A stretch of 64,000 bases of DNA, taken from Streptomyces sp. NBC_00335 (GTDB taxonomy: Bacteria > Actinomycetota > Actinomycetes > Streptomycetales > Streptomycetaceae). The first letter of the stretch is position 1. The number at the start of each line of letters is the position of its first letter. Made by a program: the position numbers and the translations under genes. The stretch lies in assembly GCF_036127095.1 (NCBI RefSeq), contig NZ_CP108006.1, positions 3,162,001-3,226,000 on the forward strand. Reading direction: 5' to 3'. Below are positions 35,701 to 44,542 of this stretch, one piece after another. The notes under the pieces are model-generated. The model worked only from the letters and a program-made list of their open reading frames with translations, was not told the DNA's origin and made no database searches.

Positions 35701-36889
35701 AGCCCGACGGACTGACAGGTCTTCCACGATCGACGGCAGCCGGGTTGAGACCAGCCCGGACCAGCATGACGTGGGCGGAGTTCCTGTCCCTGGGGGATAC
35801 GGCTCCGCACACGTTGCAGGTGTAGGTACGTTCTGAGAGAGGTAGTGCGTGCTTGGTTCTCGCTCCGCACTGCGCGCAATCCATGCTGGTGTGCGCGGGA
35901 TGAACAAGACGCACGACGCGCCCGTGCTTGCGCGCCATGGCGATCAGCTCACGCTTGGTCGCGCCGATCGCCGCGTCGGCCGCCTTGCGGGCCATAGTCG
36001 ACTTAGAGAGGAACTTCGGCCGAAAGTCCTCCACCGCCAGGGCGTCATGGTCACGGACCACGGTCTTGGCCCACTTCCGGCCGGTGTCCTGCCGCTGCCG
36101 GGCCACCTTCTTGTGGAGTTTCGCCGTCAGCTTCTTCGCCACCCGGTAGCCCCTCGAACCGGGCCTGCCCTTCGCCGGTTTACGGCGGGCCATCATCCGC
36201 TGATAACGGGCGAGCCTGACGGCCGCCTTCTTACCGTGCCCGGTGTGCGGGAGATCGTGGGCGTCGCTGGTGGTGGTCGCGATCTCCTTCACACCCCAGT
36301 CGATCCCGATCACCAGGCCCGTCTCCGAGAGCGGCTGCACTTCGGCGGGAACGACAAAGGACGCGTACCAATGGCCGAGGCTGTCACGGTAGATCCGCAC
36401 CGACGACGGGTCCGCCGGGAGATCCCGGGACCACACCACCCTCAGGTTGATGCCGCCTGCAAGGTGCAGGCGGCCACCCTTGATCCGGAATCCGCGACAG
36501 GTGTAGTTCAGGCTCGGATCGGCATGGGCCTTCTTCTTGTACCTGGGCATCCCCGCCCGCTGCCGCATCGGCAACCGGGCTTTGACGTCCTTCAAAGCCT
36601 TGGCACGGGACTTCCCGAAGTCCCGAATCAGCTGCTGCTGCGGAACGCTGCTGCCCTCACCCAACCAGGTATTGCGGCTACGGGCTTCGGTCAGCATCGT
36701 GTCCAGCCGGGCCGGCCCGCACTTCTCATTCTCGGCATGGGCCTTCTTCGACCGGGCACAGCATTCGTTCCAGATCCACCGGCACCGGCCCCACTCACCC
36801 AACAACTTGGCGAGCGCGGTCGACGACACACGAAGCCGGTAGGTGAACCGGGCATAACCGGCACCATCCGCAGCGGCCGTTGTCGTCAT
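35649..36889 (-). mobile_element. tnpB element 3, inserted at the 5' end of the ABC permease remnant
   Basis: The right end is GAGGATTCAA (ends at 35649) after a hairpin with GGAATCCCC and GGGAGG, the same scaffold as element 2. The flank immediately beyond encodes YLRREL of the permease. The left end could not be fixed: no TTGAT precedes the tnpB start. The coordinate given is the tnpB start codon. No tnpA. Confidence 0.55.
35687..36889 (-). CDS. tnpB: TnpB RNA-guided nuclease, element 3
   Basis: 400 residues from the ATG at 36889 (MTTTAAADGAGYARFTYRLRV). RuvC residues D (VIGIDWGVKE), E (LAVEDFRPKF) and D (SPRDRNSA) and the zinc finger CAQCG ... CNVCG are intact. A close paralogue of the element 2 product with changes spread throughout, so not a very recent copy. 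Unlike element 2 it stops (TGA at 35687) at the beginning of the guide-RNA block, the expected arrangement. Its guide matches the flanking permease fragment. Confidence 0.9.
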   Translation of the reverse strand: MTTTAAADGAGYARFTYRLRVSSTALAKLLGEWGRCRWIWNECCARSKKAHAENEKCGPARLDTMLTEARSRNTWLGEGSSVPQQQLIRDFGKSRAKALKDVKARLPMRQRAGMPRYKKKAHADPSLNYTCRGFRIKGGRLHLAGGINLRVVWSRDLPADPSSVRIYRDSLGHWYASFVVPAEVQPLSETGLVIGIDWGVKEIATTTSDAHDLPHTGHGKKAAVRLARYQRMMARRKPAKGRPGSRGYRVAKKLTAKLHKKVARQRQDTGRKWAKTVVRDHDALAVEDFRPKFLSKSTMARKAADAAIGATKRELIAMARKHGRVVRLVHPAHTSMDCAQCGARTKHALPLSERTYTCNVCGAVSPRDRNSAHVMLVRAGLNPAAVDRGRPVSPSGWQAA

Positions 36890-37080
36890 GAAGCGACCGT
36901 AGCGCCGCACCCTTTGCGTCCATGCTCAAGTTCTCCGACGATCCCACGAACGAGTGACCGATCGCGCACGTACCGACCGGCAGCCCTCAACTCCGAGATC
37001 CCACACTCGCTGGAGTCCGCCTCCTGATCGCCGGATAGCCGAAGGATAAGAGTCGGATGGCGATCGGGAGCGGGAACGCG

Positions 37081-37118
37081 GACGGCGGGGAGCCCCCTGG
37101 CCGGGGCTCCCCGCCGTC
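37081..37118. terminator. Hairpin terminator after the L,D-transpeptidase gene
   Basis: 16-bp perfect stem GACGGCGGGGAGCCCC with its complement and loop CTGGCC, 41 bp past the stop at 37159. Confidence 0.8.
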
Positions 37119-37158
37119 CGTCTGTGCTTCGTCGGGGTGCAGCTGTGGTGCCGGGGGA

Positions 37159-38427
37159 TCAGGCGGCCGAGCCGGCCTTCCACTCCGCCCAGCCCATGTT
37201 CCAGCCGTTGAGGCCGTTGTCCGGCTTGATGGTCTTGTCCGGGGAGTTGACGACCGTGACGACGTCTCCGATGAGGGAGTTGTCGTAGAACCAGGCCGCG
37301 GGCTGGTTCGGGTCGTTGGCGCCCTTGGCGTCGTTCAGGCCGACACAGCCGTGGCTGGTGTTGGCGCTGCCGAAGACCGAGTCCGGTCCCCAGTAGTTGC
37401 CGTGGACGAAGGTGCCGGAGGTCGACAGGCGCATCGCGTGCGGCACGTCCTTGATGTCGTACTCGCCCTTGCCGTCGTCGTCCGTGAAGCCGACGGTGGC
37501 GCCGTTCATCCGGGTCTCCTTGAACTTCTCGGAGATCACCATCTGACCGTTGTAGGTCGGGTTCTCCGGGGAGCCCGCCGAGATCGGGATGGTCTTCAGG
37601 ACCGCGCCGTCCCGGGTGACCGTCATCTTCTTCGTCTTCGCGTCGACCGTGGAGACCTGGCTCCGGCCGATCTTGAAGGTGACGGTCTTGCTCTGCACGC
37701 CCTGGATGCCCGGGCCGCCCTGGACCCCGTCCAGCGCCAGCTTCAGGGTGACGGTGGAACCGGCCTGCCAGTACTTCTCCGGGCGGAAGTCCAGCCGCTG
37801 CGTGCTGAACCAGTGGCCCACGACCTCCTGGCCGCTGCTGGAGGTGACGGTGATGCCCGCCTGGACGGCCTTCTTGTCCTTGATCGACTTGTCGAAGGTG
37901 ATGGAGACCGGCATGCCCACGCCGACGGTCTGGCCCGCGTCCGGGATGAAGGAGCCCACGAAGCTGTTCTGCGGGGAGACGGTGGTGAAGGAGGCGTTCT
38001 CGTGCGCCTCGCGGCCCGCCTCGTCCTTCGCGGTCGCCGACAGCGCGTACTTCGTCGAGCGCTTCAGCGCTCCGTCCGGCTTCCAGCTCTTGCCGTCGGC
38101 GGCTATCTTGCCCGGCACCGCCGTGCCCTCGGAGCTCTTCAGCTCGACCTCGGTGAGCGTGCCTTCACTGACGGCCACGTTGGCCGAGTCGTTCAGGCCG
38201 ATGTTGGTGGCGCCGTCCTTGGGCGTGATGGCTATCTTGGCCTTGGAGGCGTCCTTGGCCGCAGCCGCGTCCACGTCCGCCTGGGACTTGGCCGATGCCT
38301 CCCCGCTGGCCTGCGGCTTCTTCGCGTCACCGTCGTCGCCGCCGCATCCCGCGAGCACCAGTACGCCGCCGAGTACGGCGGATATGGCCACCAGGGACCT
38401 TCTCCGCCGCTTGCTGTCCGTCCTCAC
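37159..38427 (-). CDS. L,D-transpeptidase lipoprotein (Ig-like + YkuD domains)
   Basis: About 422 residues. Start chosen at GTG 38427 (VRTDSKRRRRSL) because GGAG lies seven bases before. ATG 38439 adds MEWR. Lipoprotein signal with lipobox LAGC at ~26, then a Lys/Ala-rich linker, two Ig-like domains (~50-230) and a YkuD catalytic domain (~240-370) with HGNYWG and SHGCVGL, whose Cys is the nucleophile. It forms 3-3 cross-links in peptidoglycan or anchors proteins to it, outside the membrane. A C-terminal Trp-rich extension (GWNMGWAEWKAG) is typical of actinobacterial LDTs. Confidence 0.94.
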   Translation of the reverse strand: MRTDSKRRRRSLVAISAVLGGVLVLAGCGGDDGDAKKPQASGEASAKSQADVDAAAAKDASKAKIAITPKDGATNIGLNDSANVAVSEGTLTEVELKSSEGTAVPGKIAADGKSWKPDGALKRSTKYALSATAKDEAGREAHENASFTTVSPQNSFVGSFIPDAGQTVGVGMPVSITFDKSIKDKKAVQAGITVTSSSGQEVVGHWFSTQRLDFRPEKYWQAGSTVTLKLALDGVQGGPGIQGVQSKTVTFKIGRSQVSTVDAKTKKMTVTRDGAVLKTIPISAGSPENPTYNGQMVISEKFKETRMNGATVGFTDDDGKGEYDIKDVPHAMRLSTSGTFVHGNYWGPDSVFGSANTSHGCVGLNDAKGANDPNQPAAWFYDNSLIGDVVTVVNSPDKTIKPDNGLNGWNMGWAEWKAGSAA

Positions 38428-38555
38428 ACGCCACTCCATCGTTGCCGGAACCCCGAATTCCCCGGGCAGGGGGCATGACCCCCCTGCCTCGTCCTGACAA
38501 CGCATTACACCCCGAGGTGTTGCCACATTCCGTTCGAATGTGGTCAACCCCACCG

Positions 38556-38897
38556 TCAGGCGTTGTCAGTCTCTTCTTCGAGCTCCCCATCTTCCTCGTC
38601 GAGGTCCCACTCCATGGACTCGGGGTCGTATTCCACGGGCTCGCTGCTCCAGGAGGCCTGCGCGAGCTCCACGCCGGGGATGCCCGCGACCAGGTCAGTG
38701 GGGTCCACCAGGTAGGCCAGAGCCTCCGACTCGTCCTCCCGGACGGCCGCCTCGGCGTGGCCGCGCTCCTCGTCCGGCATGAACTCGTCGGCCTTGATGT
38801 GCGCGAGGGCGGCTCCGGTGAGCGCGTCGACGTCCGGCACTTCAAGTACCAAATCCACCCGAAGGCGTACGTATCGTGAGGTCTCAGAAGGGTTCAT
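38556..38897 (-). CDS. Small acidic conserved-type protein
   Basis: 113 residues. Starts MNPSETSRYVRLRVDLVLEV, a ferredoxin-like beta-alpha-beta pattern without Cys, and ends with a strongly acidic tail (MEWDLDEEDGELEEETDNA). No membrane segment. No family recognised. The upstream open frame to 39026 is rejected because it overlaps the divergent LAxTG gene's promoter and reads as Cys-rich noise. Function unknown. Confidence 0.7.
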   Translation of the reverse strand: MNPSETSRYVRLRVDLVLEVPDVDALTGAALAHIKADEFMPDEERGHAEAAVREDESEALAYLVDPTDLVAGIPGVELAQASWSSEPVEYDPESMEWDLDEEDGELEEETDNA

Positions 38898-39004
38898 ACG
38901 ACGGAGAGTAATCCCGTGGCAGCCCCGGCTTTCCCACGACCCGCCCCTTTCCGTAGCATCACCGCACGGGGCCAATTCGCTGCTGCCACAAGGGGGATCG
39001 CACC

Positions 39005-39292
39005 GTGTCCGCACGCCGATCAACACTCACCGCTCTCGGAGCGACCACCCTCCTCGCCGCCCTGTGGTTCGTCCCCTCGGCGGGCGCCGCACCCGAGCAC
39101 GCGAAGGGCGCCTCCGGCGCGCCCACCGCCGCGAACACCCGGGTCCAGGCCGCCTCGGCGCCCGCGCCCGCCCTCGCGCTCGCCGACACCGGCGGCGTGG
39201 ACACCACGCCCTACCTGCTCGGCGGCACGCTCTTCCTGGGCGCCGGGGCCGGCTTCGTGGCCTTCTCCGTACGCCGCTCGCGCACGGTGTAA
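39005..39292 (+). CDS. Small cell-wall-anchored protein with LAxTG sortase signal
   Basis: 95 residues from the GTG at 39005, with AAGGGGGA before it. Signal peptide (STLTALGATTLLAALWFVPSAGA), a short Ala/Pro/Thr-rich mature part, then the sortase signal LADTG (~61-65), hydrophobic helix (YLLGGTLFLGAGAGFVAF) and basic tail RRSRTV. LAxTG is the motif used by Streptomyces class E sortases, which also attach short chaplins. Mature length is only ~35 residues, so it may be a spacer-like surface peptide. Followed by a very strong terminator. Confidence 0.87.
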   Translation: MSARRSTLTALGATTLLAALWFVPSAGAAPEHAKGASGAPTAANTRVQAASAPAPALALADTGGVDTTPYLLGGTLFLGAGAGFVAFSVRRSRTV

Positions 39293-39310
39293 GGACCGCA
39301 GGACACACGA

Positions 39311-39352
39311 AAGGGGTGCGGCCCCGGGGATGTCCCCGGGGCCGCACCCCTT
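39311..39352. terminator. Bidirectional terminator between the LAxTG gene and hutH
   Basis: About 20-bp stem, AAGGGGTGCGGCCCCGGGGA with its complement, tiny loop, between convergent genes and with A/T ends on both sides. Confidence 0.85.
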
Positions 39353-39374
39353 CCGCACGCTCGAACCACTTCCC

Positions 39375-40922
39375 TCAGGCGAGGGGGCCGGTGACGGCCT
39401 CGACGGCGTCCACGAGTGCACCCGAACGGACGAAGGCGTCCGCGGCGGCCAGGTCGGGCGCGAGGAAGCGGTCCGGCCCGGGACCCTCCACGCCCGCCGC
39501 ACGCACCGCCGCGATGGCGGCCCGGCTGGCCGGCGCCGGGGTGAGCCCGTGGCGCAGCTCGATGGCGCGGGTGGCCGCGTACAGCTCGATCGCGACGATC
39601 CGGGTGAGGTTGTCGACGGCGGTACGGAGCTTGCGCGCGGCCGACCAGCCCATCGAGACGTGGTCCTCCTGCATGGCGGAGGAGGGGATCGAGTCGGCGG
39701 AGGCGGGAACCGCGAGCCGCTTCATCTCACTCACGAGTGCGGCCTGCGTGTACTGGGCGATCATGAGCCCGGAGTCCACGCCTGCGTCGTCCGCGAGGAA
39801 CGGCGGCAGGCCGTGGCTGCGGTTCTTGTCGAGCAGCCGGTCGGTGCGCCGCTCGGCGATGGACCCGAGGTCGGCGGCCGCGATGGCGAGGAAGTCCAGG
39901 ACGTACGCGACCGGGGCGCCGTGGAAGTTCCCGTTGGACTCCACGCGCCCGTCAGGCAGCACGACCGGGTTGTCGACGGCGGAGGCCAGCTCGCGGGAGG
40001 CGACGAGGGCGGCGTGCGCCATGGTGTCGCGGCCCGCGCCGGCGACCTGCGGGGCGCAGCGCACGGAGTAGGCGTCCTGGACGCGCGGGGCGGACTCCTC
40101 CTGGAAGTGCCCGGTGAGCCCGGAGCCCTTCAGGACGGCGGCCATGTTCGCGGCGGAGGCACCCTGGCCGGGGTGCGGGCGGATGGCGTGCAGCTCGGGC
40201 TGGAGCACCTTCTCGGTGCCGAGCAGCGCCTCCAGCGTCAGCGCGGCGGTGATGTCGGCGGAGGTGTACAGCTTGCCGAGGTCGGCGAGGGCCATGACCA
40301 GCATGCCGAGCATGCCGTCGGTGCCGTTGAGGAGGGCGAGGCCCTCCTTCTCGCGGAGCTCGACGGGGGCGATCCCGGCCTCGGCGAGCAGCTCCCCGGC
40401 GGGCCGCACGGTCCCGTCGGGACCCTCCGCGTCCCCCTCGCCCATCAGCGCGAGCGCGCAGTGCGAGAGCGGGGCGAGGTCTCCCGAGCAGCCCAGCGAG
40501 CCGTACTCGTGCACGACGGGGGTGATCCCGGCGTTGAGCACGTCGGCCATCGTCTGCGCGACGGACGGCCGGACGCCGGTGTGCCCGGAGGCGACGGTCT
40601 TCAGCCGCAGGAACATCAGCGCACGCACGACCTCGCGCTCGACGCGCGGGCCCATGCCGGCGGCGTGCGAGCGGACGATGTTGCGCTGGAGCTGCGCGCG
40701 CAGCTCGGGGCTGATGTGCCGGGAGGCGAGCGCCCCGAACCCGGTGGACACCCCGTAGACGGGCTCGGGCTTCGCGGCGAGCGCTTCCACGATCTCCCGG
40801 GCCCGCCCGAGCGCGGCGACGGCCTCGCCGGAAAGCTCGACGCGGGCGTTGCCGCGGGCGACCGCGATCACGTCTTCGGCGGTGGTCCCGGACGTTCCCA
40901 CCACGACAGTGTGCATATCCAT
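39375..40922 (-). CDS. hutH: Histidine ammonia-lyase
   Basis: 515 residues. Converts L-histidine to trans-urocanate and ammonia, the first step of histidine use. The MIO cofactor forms from a Ser within GCSGDLAPL (~145), with Cys-Ser-Gly as in other Streptomyces histidases instead of the usual Ala-Ser-Gly. Other family segments: YGVSTGFGALA, NGTDGM, EEDHVSMG-like QEDHVSMGWSAARKLR. Start taken at ATG 40922 (MDMHTVVVG) with AGGGTG upstream. In-frame alternatives are 40931 and 40916. Monocistronic. The rest of the hut pathway is not in the window. Confidence 0.95.
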   Translation of the reverse strand: MDMHTVVVGTSGTTAEDVIAVARGNARVELSGEAVAALGRAREIVEALAAKPEPVYGVSTGFGALASRHISPELRAQLQRNIVRSHAAGMGPRVEREVVRALMFLRLKTVASGHTGVRPSVAQTMADVLNAGITPVVHEYGSLGCSGDLAPLSHCALALMGEGDAEGPDGTVRPAGELLAEAGIAPVELREKEGLALLNGTDGMLGMLVMALADLGKLYTSADITAALTLEALLGTEKVLQPELHAIRPHPGQGASAANMAAVLKGSGLTGHFQEESAPRVQDAYSVRCAPQVAGAGRDTMAHAALVASRELASAVDNPVVLPDGRVESNGNFHGAPVAYVLDFLAIAAADLGSIAERRTDRLLDKNRSHGLPPFLADDAGVDSGLMIAQYTQAALVSEMKRLAVPASADSIPSSAMQEDHVSMGWSAARKLRTAVDNLTRIVAIELYAATRAIELRHGLTPAPASRAAIAAVRAAGVEGPGPDRFLAPDLAAADAFVRSGALVDAVEAVTGPLA

Positions 40923-41185
40923 ATTCAGCACCCTACGGACTGAATCCCTTCATGTCACTCCTTCTTGACGCGGAGCTCTTCGCCCCGCGCAGCGGCAAGG
41001 GTCGCTGCGCGGACTCCGCCCCGCGCAGCGGCCCGCCTGCGGCCAGGGGGGCACGCACAAAGGCCGGGCCGAGGGGCACGCACCGCACCCGCCACCGGAG
41101 CAGGGCAGGGCAGGGCAGGCGGGGCCGGGCATCGACCACCCGGCAGGGCAGGAGCAGAGGCGTCGGCCGGCCGCCCAGGCCGGGC

Positions 41186-42304
41186 CTAGGCCCGCCCCCG
41201 GAAGCGCCGCCGCTCCCCCGGCCCCCCGGGCTCCGCGTCGGCGAGCCGGACCACCGCGGTGTCCCGCCCCGCCACCACCGGCTTCGCCGACCGCGCCGCC
41301 TTCGCCTTGTACTGCGCCGCGTCCGCCAGCCGGAACAACCGCCGGGAGGATTTCACCGGCCCGATCGGGTCCCCCGTGGAGGCGACCCCGCAGGCGACCC
41401 CCTCCCCCAGCTCCAGCTCGGCGGCCCGCAGGCACACCTCCTCGGTGACCCGTACCACCTCGTCCGCCGAAGGCCCCACGCTGACCAGGCAGAACTCGTC
41501 CCCACCCAGCCGCGCGACCAGCGCGCCCGGCAGCATCGCCCCGCACAGACTGAGCACGGAGCCGAACCGTTCCAGCAGCCGGTCGCCCATCGCGTGGCCC
41601 AGGGTGTCGTTGACCTTCTTCAGGCCGTTCAGGTCGCAGACGACCAGACTCACCACCACATCGGCCCCACCCCTGCGGTGCTCCTCCAGGGCCTCGTCGA
41701 GCCGCATGTCCACGGCCCGCCGGTTGGCCAGCCCGGTCAGGGGGTCGGTGAAGGCGAGCCGCCGGGCCTCCTCCAGCCGGTCGCTCTGCGCCAGCCCGGC
41801 CGCGATCACCGCCGCGAGCACTTCTCCGAACTCCGCGTCGTCCTCGTCGAAGTCCGCCATGCCCTCGTCGCGGGCCACGTACAGCTCGCCCCAGGCCCGC
41901 CCGCTCAGCACGATCGGGGCGACCACGCACGTGCCGCGCCCGCGCCGCCGCAGCGCCTCGCCGCGGCGTCCCGGCCGGTCCCCGACCGCGCTGTCCACCC
42001 AGGCGTGGGGGCCTCCCCCACCGACCCAGCGCTCGTGCAGGAACTCCGTGATCTCGGGGAAATCGTGCACGGGGTACGACTCGTCCTCGGGGAACTCCTC
42101 CTCCCCGTCCCGGCGCTCCCCCTCGTTCACGAGCACCCGCAGGCGCCCCCGCTCCCGCTCCCACGCGGAGATCGCGGCGAACGATCCGTCCATCGCCAGC
42201 CTCGCCCCGCGCGCGGCGGCCCGCACACTGTCCCGCGGCGCGCACGCGGCCGCCATGGCCTGCGCGAGGCCCACAACGGCTCGAAGCCGCCCGTCAACAC
42301 CCAT
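41186..42304 (-). CDS. cdgE: Diguanylate cyclase, GAF-GGDEF (CdgE-like)
   Basis: 372 residues, soluble. A GAF sensory domain at ~15-175 and a GGDEF domain at ~185-350 with LTGLANRRAVDMRL, CDLNGLKKVNDTLGHAMGD, and the active-site LGGDEFCLV. It makes cyclic di-GMP from two GTP, a signal that controls sporulation timing in Streptomyces through BldD. An RxxD inhibitory site is not evident. Architecture and neighbourhood (next to cya, hutH) fit CdgE, but the symbol is from memory of locus order. Lies 90 bp from the enoyl-CoA hydratase stop. Confidence 0.85.
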   Translation of the reverse strand: MGVDGRLRAVVGLAQAMAAACAPRDSVRAAARGARLAMDGSFAAISAWERERGRLRVLVNEGERRDGEEEFPEDESYPVHDFPEITEFLHERWVGGGGPHAWVDSAVGDRPGRRGEALRRRGRGTCVVAPIVLSGRAWGELYVARDEGMADFDEDDAEFGEVLAAVIAAGLAQSDRLEEARRLAFTDPLTGLANRRAVDMRLDEALEEHRRGGADVVVSLVVCDLNGLKKVNDTLGHAMGDRLLERFGSVLSLCGAMLPGALVARLGGDEFCLVSVGPSADEVVRVTEEVCLRAAELELGEGVACGVASTGDPIGPVKSSRRLFRLADAAQYKAKAARSAKPVVAGRDTAVVRLADAEPGGPGERRRFRGRA

Positions 42305-42391
42305 CACCCCAGGTTAGGGAGTTTTGTCCGATTTAGTGACAATTGGCGCGACATTCGGTGGTACCAAGATCACGCCGGGTCACGATCGGCC

Positions 42392-43174
42392 TCACACCCC
42401 GGGCCACTCCGGCTTCCGCTTCTCGTTGAACGCCGCCACGCCCTCCGCCCGGTCGCCCGAGAAGGCCACCGTCCGCCACGCCGCGTCCTCGATCTCCAGC
42501 CCGGCCGTCAGGTCCATGCCGTGCCCGAGCCGCAGCGCCCGCTTCGCGGCCCGCAGCCCGACCGGGGAGTTCGCCGCCATCGCCGCCGCCATCGCCAGGG
42601 CGGCCTCGCGGTCCGACCCCGCCGGCACCACCGAGTCCACCAGGCCCAGATCCAGCGCCTCCGCCGCCTCCACCCGCCGCGCGGTGAAGATCAGCTCCGC
42701 GGCCCGCGCCGCACCCACCCGCCTCGGCAGCAGCTGCGTACCGCCGCCGCCCGGGATCACCCCCACGGACACCTCGGGCAGCCCGACGACGGCCGTCTCG
42801 TCGGCCACGATGACATCGCAGGCGAGGGCCAGCTCGAAGCCGCCGCCCAGTGCGAACCCGTGCACCGCCGCGATCACCGGCATCGGAAGCTCCAGCACGC
42901 CCCCGTAGGCACCCCGCGTGGTCGGCCGCTGCCGCAGCAGCTCGGCGTCCGAGAAGGAGTTCCGCTCCTTGAGGTCCGCACCCACGCAGAACGCCCTCTC
43001 GGCGGTCGAGGAGAGCACGACGACCCGTACCGAAGCATCCGCGGCCAGCTCCGCACACGCGGCGCCGATCCCCCGCGCCATCTCGGTCGACACGGCATTC
43101 ATCGCCTTGGGCCGATCCAGAACCAGCTCGGCGACGCCACCCTCATGTCGGTGCACAACCACGAATTCGGACAC
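42392..43174 (-). CDS. Enoyl-CoA hydratase/isomerase (crotonase family)
   Basis: 260 residues. Oxyanion-hole segments: ERAFCVGADLKERNS and VHGFALGGGFELALACDVIVA. Catalytic Glu candidates in FGLPEVSVGVIPGGGGTQLLPR-type VVGLPEVSVGVIPGGGGTQL. Hydrates trans-2-enoyl-CoA in fatty or branched acid degradation. Exact chain preference unknown. It begins 26 bp after the adenylate cyclase stop, so the two may be co-transcribed. Complete and unremarkable. Confidence 0.92.
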   Translation of the reverse strand: MSEFVVVHRHEGGVAELVLDRPKAMNAVSTEMARGIGAACAELAADASVRVVVLSSTAERAFCVGADLKERNSFSDAELLRQRPTTRGAYGGVLELPMPVIAAVHGFALGGGFELALACDVIVADETAVVGLPEVSVGVIPGGGGTQLLPRRVGAARAAELIFTARRVEAAEALDLGLVDSVVPAGSDREAALAMAAAMAANSPVGLRAAKRALRLGHGMDLTAGLEIEDAAWRTVAFSGDRAEGVAAFNEKRKPEWPGV

Positions 43175-43200
43175 AGGGCGACCCTCCCGGTTAACGAACG

Positions 43201-44406
43201 TTATCCCGGGATCTTAGGGCTCCGCCGCGTCAGCGACCAGGGCTCCACCACACCGAGGCCGCGCACCGGGCGCTGGAACATCGGCTGGAGTGCGAAGCGG
43301 TAGGCGCCGCCGCCCTCCTCGTTCTCCGCTTCCTTCTCCGAGACCGGCGCCGCGCCCGTGCGGCCCAGTTCCTCGGCCATCGCGCCGTCCACCAGGACCG
43401 CGTCCTTCGGCGCTATCGACGTCAGCCGCGAGGCCAGGTTCACCGTGGTCCCGAAGACGTCGCCCATCCGGGTGGTCACCGTCCCGAAGGCGATGCCCAC
43501 GCGCAGCTCCGGCATCTGCGGATCCGCTTCCATCGTCTCGATCAGCCGCAGCGCGATCTCCGCCGCCGTCGCCGCGTCGTCGGCGCAGTACAGCACCTCG
43601 TCGCCCAGCGTCTTGATCAGCCGGCCGCCGTGCGCCGCCACCAGGTCCGCCGAGGTCGTCTCGAAGGACTCGACCAGCTCGCCGAGCTCCTCCTCCTCCA
43701 GCCGCCGGGTCAGGCGCGTGAAGCCCACCAGGTCGGCGAAGCCCACCGCGAGGCGCCGGTCGACCATCTCCTCGTCGTCCGCCACCTGCACGACCCGCCC
43801 GGTCGCGGCCGCGAGCTGGCGCCGCCACACGTAGACGAGGAACTCCTCCAGCTCCGGCAGCAGCAGCTCGACCAGCGGGTACGTGACCTCCGTACGGGTC
43901 ATCCCCGGCTCCGGCGGCTCCGTCAGGCCCTCCAGGAAGGAGTCGATCTGCCACTCCGCGAGGCGGGCCGTGGTCTGCCCGGTGGACCGCGCCACCTGGA
44001 CCGCCATCGGCTCGCTCAGCAGCCCCGCCTCGACGAGGCCGGCGAGCCGGCGCAGCGCCAGTACGTCGGCCTCCGTCAGGGCCTTGGCCTGGCCGATGTC
44101 CGCGAAGCCCATGGCCCGCCAGAAGCGGGAGGCGAGCTCCATCGAGACCCCGGCGCTACGGGCCGCCTGGAAGGGGGTGTACCGGCGCTCGGCGCCCAGG
44201 ATCAGCTGTTCCAGGCGGATGGCGAGCGGGTCGGCCGTCGGCTGCGCCGTGTGGTCGACCTCGTGGTGGGGAGTGTGCTGCTCGCGCCCGATCGGGGTGG
44301 CGTGGACCCCGGAACCGCCCGAGCCTGCCGAGCCGCCGGAGCCGCCCGCACCGCCCGTCGCCGTTCCAGGGGCGGGCGCGCTGGACTGAGGGTCGTCGAC
44401 GGTCAA
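43201..44406 (-). CDS. cya: Class III adenylate cyclase
   Basis: 401 residues. The start is set at TTG 44406 (LTVDDPQSSAP) because a perfect AGGAGG lies seven bases upstream. In-frame ATG 44424 and GTG 44436 have no ribosome site, and the AGGAGG would be inside the coding region. The N-terminal ~60 residues are Gly/Ser-rich. ~65-190 is a helical regulatory region (RYTPFQAARSAGVSMELASRFWRAMG). ~235-380 is the cyclase domain, with metal Asp in VGFADLVGFT and TLGDEVLY, and GTTVNLASRL. Makes cAMP, needed for normal germination and development in Streptomyces. Confidence 0.93.
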   Translation of the reverse strand: MTVDDPQSSAPAPGTATGGAGGSGGSAGSGGSGVHATPIGREQHTPHHEVDHTAQPTADPLAIRLEQLILGAERRYTPFQAARSAGVSMELASRFWRAMGFADIGQAKALTEADVLALRRLAGLVEAGLLSEPMAVQVARSTGQTTARLAEWQIDSFLEGLTEPPEPGMTRTEVTYPLVELLLPELEEFLVYVWRRQLAAATGRVVQVADDEEMVDRRLAVGFADLVGFTRLTRRLEEEELGELVESFETTSADLVAAHGGRLIKTLGDEVLYCADDAATAAEIALRLIETMEADPQMPELRVGIAFGTVTTRMGDVFGTTVNLASRLTSIAPKDAVLVDGAMAEELGRTGAAPVSEKEAENEEGGGAYRFALQPMFQRPVRGLGVVEPWSLTRRSPKIPG

Positions 44407-44481
44407 GGGCCGCCTCCTGTCCATTGCCGTGCGCACTGCCGAACCGGGTGATCACCGGGAGGACCGGGATCGCCTAAACCA

Positions 44482-44499
44482 TACGGCAGGTGTGCCGTA
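44482..44499. promoter_or_regulatory. Inverted repeat between birA 3' end and cya 5' region
   Basis: TACGGCA-GGTG-TGCCGTA, 7-bp perfect arms with 4-base loop, ~75 bp upstream of the cya TTG and ~45 bp past the birA stop. It could be a weak terminator of birA or an operator for cya. Sequence alone does not decide. Confidence 0.45.
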
Positions 44500-44542
44500 G
44501 CTCACTCCCCTACTCCGTGACCCGGGGCGGTCCCCGCGCGGG

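Noticed and set aside
36890..36960. Search for a TTGAT target motif left of tnpB element 3
   Set aside because: None was found next to the start. The left boundary is left undefined instead of forced.
40932..41185. Possible small gene between hutH and the diguanylate cyclase gene
   Set aside because: The open frames are repeats of CGCAGCGG and GCAGG units with no ribosome site or family-like product. Treated as non-coding.
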